Positions 1 through 7,478 of a DNA stretch of 64,000 nt are shown here, one piece after another. Origin of the DNA: Microbacterium marinilacus (GTDB lineage Bacteria > Actinomycetota > Actinomycetes > Actinomycetales > Microbacteriaceae); NCBI RefSeq assembly GCF_019753765.1, contig NZ_JAIJZW010000004.1, positions 124,001 through 188,000 of the forward strand, written 5' to 3'. Each line of letters starts with the position of its first letter. The first letter of the stretch is position 1. Made by a program: the position numbers and the translations under genes. The notes under the pieces were generated by a model that was given only the letters and a program-made list of their open reading frames with translations, made no database searches and was not told the DNA's origin.

Positions 1-949
1 CGCGTGCGTTGCGGGCGGCGGGCGGCGCGAGCTCGCGCAGCAGCGACCGGACGGCCTCGGGTCTCCCAGCGGTCTGGTCGGCGGTCACGTACGCGGCGTG
101 CGAGACGTATCCGAGCAGCTCCGCCCGCTCCGCGCGCAGCCGCACGATGTCGAGCAGCACCCCGCGATTGTCGTGCGCATCGCCTCGGCCGCCGCGCGAG
201 AGCGACGCCGTCATGATGTGCTCCCGCGAGTCGCGGCGCGTCAGCTGCGCGAGATACGGGTGTCCCGAGAAGAGGGTGAGCGTCACCAGCAGCCTGCCGT
301 CGAGGCCGCGTGCCGCGGCCGCCTCGGCCGCCGCCGAGAGCTCGCCGCTCGTGAGGCCGTCGAGCTCGCCGGGGTCGTCGAACACCACCGCGAGCGCGTT
401 GGTGTCGGCGAGCAGGTTCTTCTCGAACTGCGTGGTCAGGGACGACAGACGCTGGTTCAGGTCGGTGAGACGCCGCTTCGCGTCCTCATCCAACGCCGCA
501 CCGGCGTGCGTCATCTCGCGGAACCGGCGGCGAACGAGATGCCGCTCCTCCGGCCCCAGGTCGAGCCGATCCAGTCGATCGTGCAGTGATCGCACGCGCT
601 CGTAGAGGCGGGCGTCGAGCTCGATGGCATCGGTGTGCGCAGCCATGAGCGGCGCCACCTGCTCGTCGATCCGCTGGATCGCATCCGTCGCGTCCGCCGA
701 GCTCACGGCATAGAAGGTCAGCGCGACCCGTTGCAGCAGCGCGCCCGCGCTCTCGAGAGCGAGCATCGTGTTGTCGAAGGTGGGCGGCTCGTCCTGTCCC
801 GCGATCGCCGCGACCTCCGCGCGGTGCTCGGCGAAGGCGGCCTCGAACGCCGGCAGGTAGTGCTCGGGACCGATCGCCGCGTAGTCGGGCACGCCGTAGG
901 GCAGCGGCGAGGGAGCGAGCAGCGGGTTGAACTCGGGCGCCACGGTCAT
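1..949 (-). CDS. dcp: M3 family metallopeptidase (peptidyl-dipeptidase Dcp type), 3' part missing
   Basis: The first 316 residues are present; the rest lies beyond the left edge. The protein opens MTVAPEFNPLLAPSPLPYGV and continues through the long helical N-terminal half typical of peptidyl-dipeptidase Dcp and oligopeptidase A (for example FDNTMLALESAGALLQRVA and LTTQFEKNLLADTNALAV). These are cytoplasmic zinc peptidases that trim peptides. The HEXXH zinc motif sits in the C-terminal half of this family, so it is not visible here and catalytic competence cannot be judged. The ATG at 949 is 7 bases after a TAGGGT -10 box (962-957) with no Shine-Dalgarno, so the mRNA is probably leaderless. 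Family is well supported; Dcp versus another M3 branch is not settled. Confidence 0.85.
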   Translation of the reverse strand, partial: MTVAPEFNPLLAPSPLPYGVPDYAAIGPEHYLPAFEAAFAEHRAEVAAIAGQDEPPTFDNTMLALESAGALLQRVALTFYAVSSADATDAIQRIDEQVAPLMAAHTDAIELDARLYERVRSLHDRLDRLDLGPEERHLVRRRFREMTHAGAALDEDAKRRLTDLNQRLSSLTTQFEKNLLADTNALAVVFDDPGELDGLTSGELSAAAEAAAARGLDGRLLVTLTLFSGHPYLAQLTRRDSREHIMTASLSRGGRGDAHDNRGVLLDIVRLRAERAELLGYVSHAAYVTADQTAGRPEAVRSLLRELAPPAARNAR

Positions 950-1002
950 GTGCCTCACCCTAGCGAGCGACCGCCTCGACTCCGCGGGGCCGGTGCGTCC
1001 GG

Positions 1003-1245
1003 TCAGCGCTCGTGGTCGTCCATCCCGTCGACGTGGCCGACGACGGCTCCTCCGTCTGCCGCGAGCGTCACCGTGACGCCCGTGTCGAGCTCGGCGATCG
1101 GCCGGCCCTCCAGCCAGGTCAGGGTCCAGCCCGGCTTCGGTCCCTCCGGCAGGTCGGCCTCGACCCGGGCGATCGTCTCCCGGAGCCCGGCGGGGACGGA
1201 GGCGGGCGGCTGCGCGCCCGCCGTCCAGCGCGTTCCGAGCTGCAT
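1003..1245 (-). CDS. Small hypothetical protein coupled to valS
   Basis: An 80-residue protein starting MQLGTRWTAGAQPPASVPAG, with no signal peptide or membrane segment. Its ATG overlaps the valS stop codon by one base (TGATG), so it is probably translated by coupling from the valS message. The sequence has a compact pattern of charged and hydrophobic residues (WTLTWLEGRPIAELDTGVTV) that looks like a real folded protein rather than a chance frame. I do not recognise the family. Its position suggests a conserved companion of valS, but no function can be assigned. Confidence 0.65.
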   Translation of the reverse strand: MQLGTRWTAGAQPPASVPAGLRETIARVEADLPEGPKPGWTLTWLEGRPIAELDTGVTVTLAADGGAVVGHVDGMDDHER

Positions 1246-3809
1246 CACGCGTCCACCTCCGCGAGGTCGATGCGCGCGACGGCGAACGCGTCGCCCTCGG
1301 CGATCTCGAGCTCCGCGATGCGTCCCACGGCCTTGAGGTCCGCGGCGGCCAGTCGCAGTGCCTGGGCGGTCTGCGGCGGCGCGGCGATCGCGGCGAACGC
1401 GACCGGCGTCTTCTGCGAGGCCTTGGCCTCCGTCTTGGCGCGGCGGATGCCGATCAAGGCCTCGCTCGCCGCCGTGAGCACTGCGGCGTCGCCGTCGATG
1501 CCCGACGGGACGGGCCACTGCGCGGTGTGCACCGAGCCCTCACGGAACCACGACCACGTCTCCTCGGCCGCGAAGGCGAGGACGGGGGCGAACAGGCGCA
1601 CCAGGGTCTCGAGTGCGCTCCGCAGGGCGAGCGCGGCGGAGGCCTGGCCGGGGTTGTCCTGGTCGTACGCGCGCTCCTTGACGAGCTCGAGGTAGTCGTC
1701 GCAGAACGTCCAGAAGAACGACTCGGTCACTTCGAGAGCGCGCGCGTGGTCGTAGGCCTCGAGCGCCTTCGTGGCGTCGGCGACCACCCGGTCGAGCGTC
1801 GCGAGCATCGAACGGTCGAGCGGGTCCGTCACCTCGGCGCCGTCGGGCACGGTGAAGCCGAGCACGAACTTCGCGGCGTTGAGCACCTTGATGGCGAGAC
1901 GTCGGCCGATCTTGATCTGGGTCGGGTTCTGCGGGTCGAAGGCGGCGTCCGTGCCCAGTCGGCTCGATGCGGCCCAGTAGCGCACGGCGTCGGAGCCGTG
2001 CTTGGCGAGGATGTCGGCGGGCGTGACGACGTTGCCCTTCGACTTCGACATCTTCTTGCGATCCGGGTCGACGATGAAGCCCGAGATGGAGGCGTTCGAC
2101 CACGGCGCGCGGTCGTCCTCGAGCGCGCTGCGCAGCAGCGTCGAGAACAGCCAGGTGCGGATGATGTCCTGGCCCTGCGGGCGCACGTCGAACGGCGCCA
2201 CGAGGTGCCACAGCTCCTCGTCCCGCTGCCAGCCGCCGACGATCTGCGGTGTCAGGGACGAGGTGGCCCAGGTGTCGAGCACGTCGGTCTCGCCGACGAA
2301 GCCGCCCGGCACGCCGCGCTGGTCCTCGGTGTAGCCCGCGGGCGCGTCGGTGGACGGGTCCACCGGCAGCCGCGCGGCGTCGGCGAAGATGACGTCGCCC
2401 TGCTCGCCGTTCTCGTCGAGGACGTACCAGACCGGGATCGGCACGCCGAAGAAGCGCTGCCGCGACACGAGCCAGTCGCCGGAGAGGCCGTTCACCCAGT
2501 TCTCGTAGCGCACGCGCATGAACTCGGGGTGCCACTCGATCTGGCGGCCGAGCTCGAGCAGCCGCTCCTTGAGGCTCTCGTCGCGGGCACCGTTCGTCAG
2601 GTACCACTGGCGGGTCGAGACGATCTCGAGGGGGCGGTCGCCCTTCTCGAAGAACTTCACGGGGTGCATGAACGGCTTGCCCACCTCGAGCAGACGCCCC
2701 GAGGACTCCAGCAGCTCGACCATCTTCTTCTTCGCGCTGAAGACGGTCAGGCCGACGAGCTCGGCGTACGCCGCCTTGCCGTCGTCCGAGGCGATCGCGT
2801 CCGGCGCCTCGGCGACCACGCGACCGTCGAGGCCGATGATCGTCCGGATCGGGAGGTCCAGCTCGCGCCACCAGATCATGTCGGTCACGTCGCCGAAGGT
2901 GCAGACCATCGCGATGCCGGAGCCCTTGTCCTGCTGCGCGAGGGGATGGGCGAGGACGGGCACCTCGACGCCGAACACGGGCGTGGTCACGGTCTTGCCG
3001 AAGTACGGCTGGTAGCGCTCGTCGTCCGGGTGCGCCACAAGGGCCACGCACGCGGCGAGCAGCTCGGGACGGGTGGTCATGATCTCGATGTCGCCCGTGC
3101 CGTCGGTCTTGGCGAAGGCGACGCGGTGGTACGAGGCCTGCTGCTCGCGGTCCTCGAGCTCGGCCTGCGCGATCGCGCTGCGGAAGTCCACGTCCCACAG
3201 CGTCGGCGCCAGAGCGCGGTACGCCTCGCCGCGGTCTGCCGAGCGCAGGAACGCGAGCTGGCTGGTGCGGATGGTCTCGTCCGAGATGGTGCGGTAGGTC
3301 TGCGTCCAGTCGACGGAGAGGCCGAGGTCGCGCCACAGCTCCTCGAACGTCTTCTCGTCCTCGACGGTGAGCCTCTCGCACAGCTCGATGAAGTTGCGGC
3401 GGCTGACGGGGATCTGGTCGGCGGCCTTGAGGCTCTTCGCGTTGCCCTCGAACGGCGGGGTGAAGTCGGGGTCGTAGGCGCGCTGCGGGTCGCAGCGCAC
3501 GCCGTAGTAGTTCTGCACGCGCCGCTCGGTGGGCAGCCCGTTGTCGTCCCATCCGATCGGGTAGAAGACGGTCTTGCCGCGCATGCGCTCGAAGCGCGCC
3601 TTCACGTCGGTGTGCGTGTAGGAGAAGACGTGGCCGATGTGCAGGGAGCCCGACGCCGTGGGCGGGGGAGTGTCCACCGAGTAGACCCCTGCGCGCCCCG
3701 CAGCCTTGGCCGCGTCGCGGTCGAACAGATACGTGCCCTGCTGCTCCCAGGAGGAGCCCCACTTGTCTTCGAGGCCCTCGAGTGCGGGCTTGTCGGGGAT
3801 GGCTGCCAT
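1245..3809 (-). CDS. valS: Valine--tRNA ligase
   Basis: Charges tRNA-Val with valine in the cytoplasm. The 854-residue protein has the class I signature HIGH at residues 57-60 (SGSLHIGHVFSYTHTD) and KMSKS near residues 586-590 ([12 protein letters not shown]). Between them are the CP1 editing domain and the tRNA-binding helical region, and the length is usual for actinobacterial ValRS. The start MAAIPDKPALEGLEDKW is preceded by a good Shine-Dalgarno (GAGGAGA, 8 bases upstream). A TATAGC-like -10 lies a little further out, so this gene has a short leader. A small gene follows with a one-base overlap. Confidence 0.98.
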   Translation of the reverse strand: MAAIPDKPALEGLEDKWGSSWEQQGTYLFDRDAAKAAGRAGVYSVDTPPPTASGSLHIGHVFSYTHTDVKARFERMRGKTVFYPIGWDDNGLPTERRVQNYYGVRCDPQRAYDPDFTPPFEGNAKSLKAADQIPVSRRNFIELCERLTVEDEKTFEELWRDLGLSVDWTQTYRTISDETIRTSQLAFLRSADRGEAYRALAPTLWDVDFRSAIAQAELEDREQQASYHRVAFAKTDGTGDIEIMTTRPELLAACVALVAHPDDERYQPYFGKTVTTPVFGVEVPVLAHPLAQQDKGSGIAMVCTFGDVTDMIWWRELDLPIRTIIGLDGRVVAEAPDAIASDDGKAAYAELVGLTVFSAKKKMVELLESSGRLLEVGKPFMHPVKFFEKGDRPLEIVSTRQWYLTNGARDESLKERLLELGRQIEWHPEFMRVRYENWVNGLSGDWLVSRQRFFGVPIPVWYVLDENGEQGDVIFADAARLPVDPSTDAPAGYTEDQRGVPGGFVGETDVLDTWATSSLTPQIVGGWQRDEELWHLVAPFDVRPQGQDIIRTWLFSTLLRSALEDDRAPWSNASISGFIVDPDRKKMSKSKGNVVTPADILAKHGSDAVRYWAASSRLGTDAAFDPQNPTQIKIGRRLAIKVLNAAKFVLGFTVPDGAEVTDPLDRSMLATLDRVVADATKALEAYDHARALEVTESFFWTFCDDYLELVKERAYDQDNPGQASAALALRSALETLVRLFAPVLAFAAEETWSWFREGSVHTAQWPVPSGIDGDAAVLTAASEALIGIRRAKTEAKASQKTPVAFAAIAAPPQTAQALRLAAADLKAVGRIAELEIAEGDAFAVARIDLAEVDA

Positions 3810-4114
3810 GGGGATCTCCTCGCTATATGCGGCACGGTGTGTGCGTGCCTGAGTGTCGCGGTGCGCATCGAGTCTACCGTTCGGTTCGCGCGCGAAACCC
3901 GCGCATGTCCTTGCTCGTGCGCAGGACCGAGGACACTGTGCGCACGGTCGCTGAGATGCGCGGGAATGAGGACGACGGGCACGGAGCGGCCCTCGATCGT
4001 GCGCTTGTCCGCTGCGGTGCGTGCGGGGCCCTCGGATGCGCGCGGTGCGGAGGGTCGTCCACAGCCCCCGGCGGCGCCGGTTCTCGCCCTTGCGCGCTCG
4101 ATGATCGCGCGGCT
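3810..4114. other. Intergenic stretch without a clear gene
   Basis: This is the divergent spacer between valS and the winged-helix/DUF559 gene. It carries the valS ribosome binding site next to 3809. I see no hairpin terminator and no convincing promoter for the rightward gene. An open frame runs through it into the DUF559 gene, but the predicted residues (rich in Arg, Cys, Gly) do not look like protein. Confidence 0.5.
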
Positions 4115-4978
4115 GTGCGGCGGCGGGATCGTGGAGCCCTGGATGTCCTCGAAGAGGTGCGCAGGCGCGGTGGCGTGGTGCGCGTCGCCGATCTGCGCGA
4201 CGCAGGCTCGGGTCGGCGCGCGATCGACGGAGCGGTCGCCCTGGGGCTGCTGATCCGTCCTCGCAACGGTTGGGTGGCCTTGCCGAACGCCGACCCGATG
4301 CTGGTGGCTGCGGCGCGCGTCGGCGTCGTCATCACGTGCGTGACGCAGGCGGCACGCCTCGGGCTGTGGGTGCCGAGGTCCGCACAGCACCACGTGGCGG
4401 CTCCCGCACACTCGGGTGCCGTCGCATCGAACAGCGGGCACGTGCACTGGGCCAAGCCGATCGTGCCGCGCCGACCCGGCGCGCTCGTCGACCCGATCCA
4501 GAACGTCCTCGCTCTCGTCGCGAGCTGCCAGCCGCGCGAGCAGGCGGTCGCGGTGTGGGAGTCGGCGATGAGGAAGAGGCTCATCGAGGTTCAGGAGATG
4601 GCCGGGTACTCGCTGCCCGCGCGGGCGCGGGACGTCCTCGCGCTCGCGCGTCCCTTCGCGGATGCCGGCACCGAGTCGATCGTCTGTCATCGGCTTCGAT
4701 GGCTGGACGTGTCGGTGGTCCCGCAGGTGGTGATCGCCGGACGCCCGGTCGATGTGCTGATCGGCGAGCGTCTGGTGCTGCAGATCGACGGAGGGCATCA
4801 TGTGGGCGCGCAGCGCGACGCCGACATCGAGCACGACGCCCGGCTGCGCCTGATGGGCTACCACGTGATGCGCATGAGCTACGACCAGGTGATGAACCAC
4901 TGGGAGAAGGCGCAGGAACTGATCCTTCGTGCCATCGCGCAGGGTCTCCACCTCGCTCCCGCCTCGCGGCGGGCCTGA
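4115..4978 (+). CDS. Winged-helix (AbiEi-like) plus DUF559 (Vsr-like nuclease fold) protein
   Basis: About 287 residues. The N-terminal 60 residues ([20 protein letters not shown] and [16 protein letters not shown]) resemble the winged-helix domain found in AbiEi-type antitoxins. The C-terminal 80 residues ([19 protein letters not shown], then [18 protein letters not shown] and MRMSYDQVM) match DUF559, a very-short-patch-repair-like PD-(D/E)XK fold. This two-domain arrangement recurs in Actinobacteria and is usually annotated as a DUF559 protein. Whether it cuts DNA is unknown. The GTG at 4115 is the best in-frame start, but there is no clear Shine-Dalgarno and the true start may differ. No toxin gene lies beside it. 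Confidence 0.7.
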   Translation: MRRRDRGALDVLEEVRRRGGVVRVADLRDAGSGRRAIDGAVALGLLIRPRNGWVALPNADPMLVAAARVGVVITCVTQAARLGLWVPRSAQHHVAAPAHSGAVASNSGHVHWAKPIVPRRPGALVDPIQNVLALVASCQPREQAVAVWESAMRKRLIEVQEMAGYSLPARARDVLALARPFADAGTESIVCHRLRWLDVSVVPQVVIAGRPVDVLIGERLVLQIDGGHHVGAQRDADIEHDARLRLMGYHVMRMSYDQVMNHWEKAQELILRAIAQGLHLAPASRRA

Positions 4979-5127
4979 TCAGCGGACGGCGTGCATCCGC
5001 TCCTCGGTGCTGTTGCCGGATGGAGGATGTTCCTCGCCGCGTCGCGGGGATGCGCAGAGTCGAGGGCCGAATCTCGGCATCCGCCCTCGATCCGGTGCAT
5101 CTCCTCGGAGAGGCGCGGAAGACCCTC

Positions 5128-5178
5128 TTGCTCGGCTCCTGCACTGGCGCTATGTTGCTAGCATGCAAGCATCTGACG
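5128..5178 (+). promoter_or_regulatory. Promoter and tandem 8-mer (putative operator) overlapping the RHH gene start
   Basis: TTGCTC (5128-5133), a 17-base spacer and TATGTT (5151-5156) form a good sigma-70 promoter placing transcription start at or next to the ATG at 5163. Directly behind the -10 are two abutting 8-mers, TGCTAGCA (a perfect palindrome) and TGCAAGCA, covering 5156-5171 and including the start codon. Ribbon-helix-helix proteins often bind such tandem short sites and repress their own operon, so autoregulation is likely but inferred. Confidence 0.55.
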
Positions 5179-5318
5179 ACGCGAAGGTGCAGTTCAACGT
5201 GTATCTGCCCAGGGAGCTGGTGCGCGAGGTGAAGCACCGGGCGATCGACGAGGGCACGAGCCTGTCGGCGCTGGTCGAACGGGTGCTGCGCGCCGAGATC
5301 GAGGGGGATGGGCGATGA
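5163..5318 (+). CDS. Ribbon-helix-helix (CopG/Arc-type) DNA-binding protein
   Basis: A 51-residue protein ([20 protein letters not shown], then [19 protein letters not shown]). It has the usual RHH pattern: a short beta strand (VQFNVYLP), a first helix, the GTSLSALV turn and a second helix. Such proteins bind DNA as dimers and often act as antitoxins or autorepressors. Here no toxin follows. The next gene is a VOC-family protein whose ATG overlaps this stop (ATGA), and a GNAT gene follows that with the same overlap. It is therefore more likely the operon's own regulator, or an antitoxin that has lost its partner. The start fits a leaderless message from the TATGTT box 6 bases upstream. Confidence 0.8.
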   Translation: MQASDDAKVQFNVYLPRELVREVKHRAIDEGTSLSALVERVLRAEIEGDGR

Positions 5319-6028
5319 CGACGGTCCAGCAGATCCGCTACACGGATCATCCGGAGCGGTGGCATGCGCTGGCGGGGGCGCTCGGCCTGACCCCGCCGTA
5401 CCGGCCGACGCCGGAGTGGGCGGAGTTCGAAGGCGACGGCGTGCTCGCGATCCATCGTGCGACGCCCGATCGTCCGGCGGGAGCAGTCGACCTCCACGTG
5501 CTGGCCGCCGACCTGGATGCGGCAGCGGAGGCCGTCGCCGCGTTCGACACGGCTCGCGAGGAGATGGCGGACGTCGGCGCCGTCCTTCGCATCGCGGCGG
5601 TCGACGGGGTCGCTGTCACCGTCTCGGCCGGCGTCCGGGCGCCGCGGGGCGACCTCGCCATGCAGCCGATCTGGTTCGCGCACGACCTCGACGAGCCGCG
5701 CCGCCTCCTCGAGGCGCTCGGGCTCCGCGCGCAGATCGTCGGCGATCGGGGCGGCTGGGTCGACCTCGCCGCGCCGGGCGGCGGCGCCGTCGGCCTGCAC
5801 GCCGTCGCGACCGCCGACATGGCCGACGCGCCCTCGATCGGGCTGTCGTTCCTCGCCGCCGGCGACCTCGACGCCCTCGCCCGGCGTGTGCGCGCCGCCG
5901 GCTTCGACGCCGCCGTCATCGACGAGTCCTACGGCCGCACGATCCGCATCCCGGATCCGGACGGCGGCGAAGAGATCTGGATCAACGGCGTGCAGGACGA
6001 CCTGTACGGCTACGACCGCGAGACATGA
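5315..6028 (+). CDS. VOC (glyoxalase/bleomycin-resistance fold) family protein
   Basis: A 237-residue protein with two VOC-like halves. The first half begins [19 protein letters not shown] and the second begins [20 protein letters not shown]; each ends in the typical strand leading to a DPDG-type turn ([15 protein letters not shown] near the C-terminus). VOC proteins bind a metal and act as dioxygenases, isomerases, glyoxalases or drug-binding proteins, and this sequence alone does not say which. The gene overlaps the upstream RHH gene and the downstream GNAT gene by 4 bases each, so the three form one translationally coupled operon. Confidence 0.75.
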   Translation: MTTVQQIRYTDHPERWHALAGALGLTPPYRPTPEWAEFEGDGVLAIHRATPDRPAGAVDLHVLAADLDAAAEAVAAFDTAREEMADVGAVLRIAAVDGVAVTVSAGVRAPRGDLAMQPIWFAHDLDEPRRLLEALGLRAQIVGDRGGWVDLAAPGGGAVGLHAVATADMADAPSIGLSFLAAGDLDALARRVRAAGFDAAVIDESYGRTIRIPDPDGGEEIWINGVQDDLYGYDRET

Positions 6029-6549
6029 GGTTCGCGCACGATCTCGGCGACGGCGCATCCCTGGTGCTGCGCACTCTCGACACGGTGGACGAGGCGTACG
6101 AGCTCACCCTCGCGAACCTGGGTCGCCTCCGCCGGTGGGAGGAGTGGGCGCAGGCGGAGCAGACGAGGGAGAGCGTCGCGTCGTGGACCCGTCGGCAGCT
6201 GACCGAGTTCGCGCGGGGCGCCGCGCTGCCGGCGCTCCTCAGCCGTCACGGGGTCATCGTGGGTTCGGTGGGCGCCACGGTCGACCCGGCCGGGGGACGC
6301 GCCTCGCTCGGCTACTGGGTCGACGCGGCCGCGGAGGGGCAGGGCCTCGTCGGCCGCGCGTGCCGGGCGCTCGTCCGCTCGCTGGCCGCCGACGGGATCA
6401 CCCGGATCGAGGTCCGCACCGTGACCGGCAATGAGCGCAGTCGCCGCGTCGCGCTTCGTCTGGGACTCTCCGAATCGCACGTGCTCCCGGGCGCGCGGCG
6501 CATCGGCGGCGTCGTCCACGACGAGGTCGTCTACACGCTCTCGCCCTGA
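6025..6549 (+). CDS. GNAT family N-acetyltransferase (RimJ/RimL type)
   Basis: A 174-residue protein that begins [20 protein letters not shown]. It shows the RimJ/RimL-like layout: an N-terminal arm with paired tryptophan/arginine helices, the LGYWVDAAAEGQGLVGRACR acetyl-CoA-binding motif around residues 93-112, then the IEVRTVTGNERSRRVALRLG strand and helix. These enzymes acetylate the N-terminus of a ribosomal protein or a small amine. The substrate here is unknown. The start overlaps the VOC stop (ATGA), so it is the last gene of the RHH-VOC-GNAT operon. Confidence 0.85.
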   Translation: MRFAHDLGDGASLVLRTLDTVDEAYELTLANLGRLRRWEEWAQAEQTRESVASWTRRQLTEFARGAALPALLSRHGVIVGSVGATVDPAGGRASLGYWVDAAAEGQGLVGRACRALVRSLAADGITRIEVRTVTGNERSRRVALRLGLSESHVLPGARRIGGVVHDEVVYTLSP

Positions 6550-6560
6550 GCCGATCCCTC

Positions 6561-7217
6561 TCACCCCTGCACGTCGATCCCGGCGGCCGCGGCGAACGCC
6601 GGGGCCAGGCGCTCCACCTGCGCGGACGTGAGCGTGACGCCGCGCAGGCTCGCGACGTCGAGGAAGGACTCGGCGTCGAGCCCGCGCATGTCGACGTCCG
6701 CGGCCCGCAGGCCCCGCGGGTCGACCTCGGACGCCGACACCCCGTCGAACGCGACGCGCGTGAGCGTCGCCTGTGGCACGTCGAGGGAGCGGATCGCGCA
6801 GTCGGCGACCAGGATGTCCTCGCCGCGCGCGCCGCCGAGGGTGAGGTAGTCGATCCGGACGTCCCGCAGCTCGAGCTCGGCGATCCGCGCGCCGCTGAGG
6901 TCGAGGGTGCCGAGCCGTCCGCCGAAGACGCGCATGCGGCGGATGGTCGTGTCGCGGGCGGAGACCGATGCGGCGCGGAGGTCGCGCACGTCGACGTCGA
7001 TCAGCGTGGCGCCCGTGAGGTCGAGGCCATCGACCGCGGACTCCTCGAAGAGGCACTCCTCGAGCGCCGAGTGCGCGAGGTCGACGGCTCCGGCGAGCGC
7101 CGTGAACCGCGCCCGATGCTCATCCCCATGGCGGCGCGGCGACACCTGCTCCAGGTGGGACGGCAGATCGGGCGGGGAGACGCGGGGCGCGACGGGACGC
7201 TGACGAGGACGGGCCAT
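6561..7217 (-). CDS. Pentapeptide-repeat protein
   Basis: A 218-residue protein. From about residue 45 it is made of five-residue steps of the A(D/N)LXX kind (for example LDLTGATLIDVDVRDLRAAS, GTLDLSGARIAELELRDVRI and VDPRGLRAADVDMRGL), which fold into a right-handed beta-helix. Known functions in the family include gyrase protection and scaffolding; none can be assigned here. The N-terminal 30 residues are proline/arginine-rich (MARPRQRPVAPRVSPPDLP). The ATG is 6 bases after a TACCGT box (7229-7224), so the gene is probably leaderless and divergent from the ileS T-box promoter. Confidence 0.85.
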   Translation of the reverse strand: MARPRQRPVAPRVSPPDLPSHLEQVSPRRHGDEHRARFTALAGAVDLAHSALEECLFEESAVDGLDLTGATLIDVDVRDLRAASVSARDTTIRRMRVFGGRLGTLDLSGARIAELELRDVRIDYLTLGGARGEDILVADCAIRSLDVPQATLTRVAFDGVSASEVDPRGLRAADVDMRGLDAESFLDVASLRGVTLTSAQVERLAPAFAAAAGIDVQG

Positions 7218-7250
7218 GCCCCGACGGTATCCCCGGCCCCCGACAGCCCG

Positions 7251-7474
7251 TAGAATCGAGGGAACGGCATCGATCCGGACATCACCGGGGAGCTCGCGGA
7301 AGAACAGGTCTCGGCCTCAGTAGAACCGCGCGGGGCAGGCCCGTCACAGCCGCAGTGAGAGCGGCGTCGTCCGCCTTCGGAGACGGGGGCGCGCGGTGCA
7401 ACGCGGGGTGGTACCGCGGCCAGGTCGTCGAGTCGGCAGGGTCGTCCTCGCAGTCCGATCTGGAACTGCTGGAG
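7251..7474 (+). promoter_or_regulatory. T-box riboswitch of ileS with its promoter
   Basis: A TAGAAT -10 box (7251-7256) starts a roughly 215-base leader. The specifier region reads GGAC-ATC-ACCGGGGAGCTC, with the isoleucine codon ATC at 7281-7283. The T-box core GCGGGGTGGTACCGCGG is at 7403-7419 and contains the highly conserved GGTGG bulge that pairs with an uncharged tRNA end. A GCAGT/ACTGC stem (7450-7454 with 7465-7469) directly precedes the GGAG ribosome binding site (7471-7474). There is no U-run before the start codon. This fits the actinobacterial ileS T-boxes, which control translation rather than transcription. Identification is secure; the translational mode is inferred from known relatives and the layout. 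Confidence 0.95.
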
Positions 7475-7478
7475 TGAC

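Noticed and set aside
1527-4253. 908-codon open frame on the plus strand
   Set aside because: Antisense to valS; composition is typical of a shadow frame and the valS reading carries all class I motifs.
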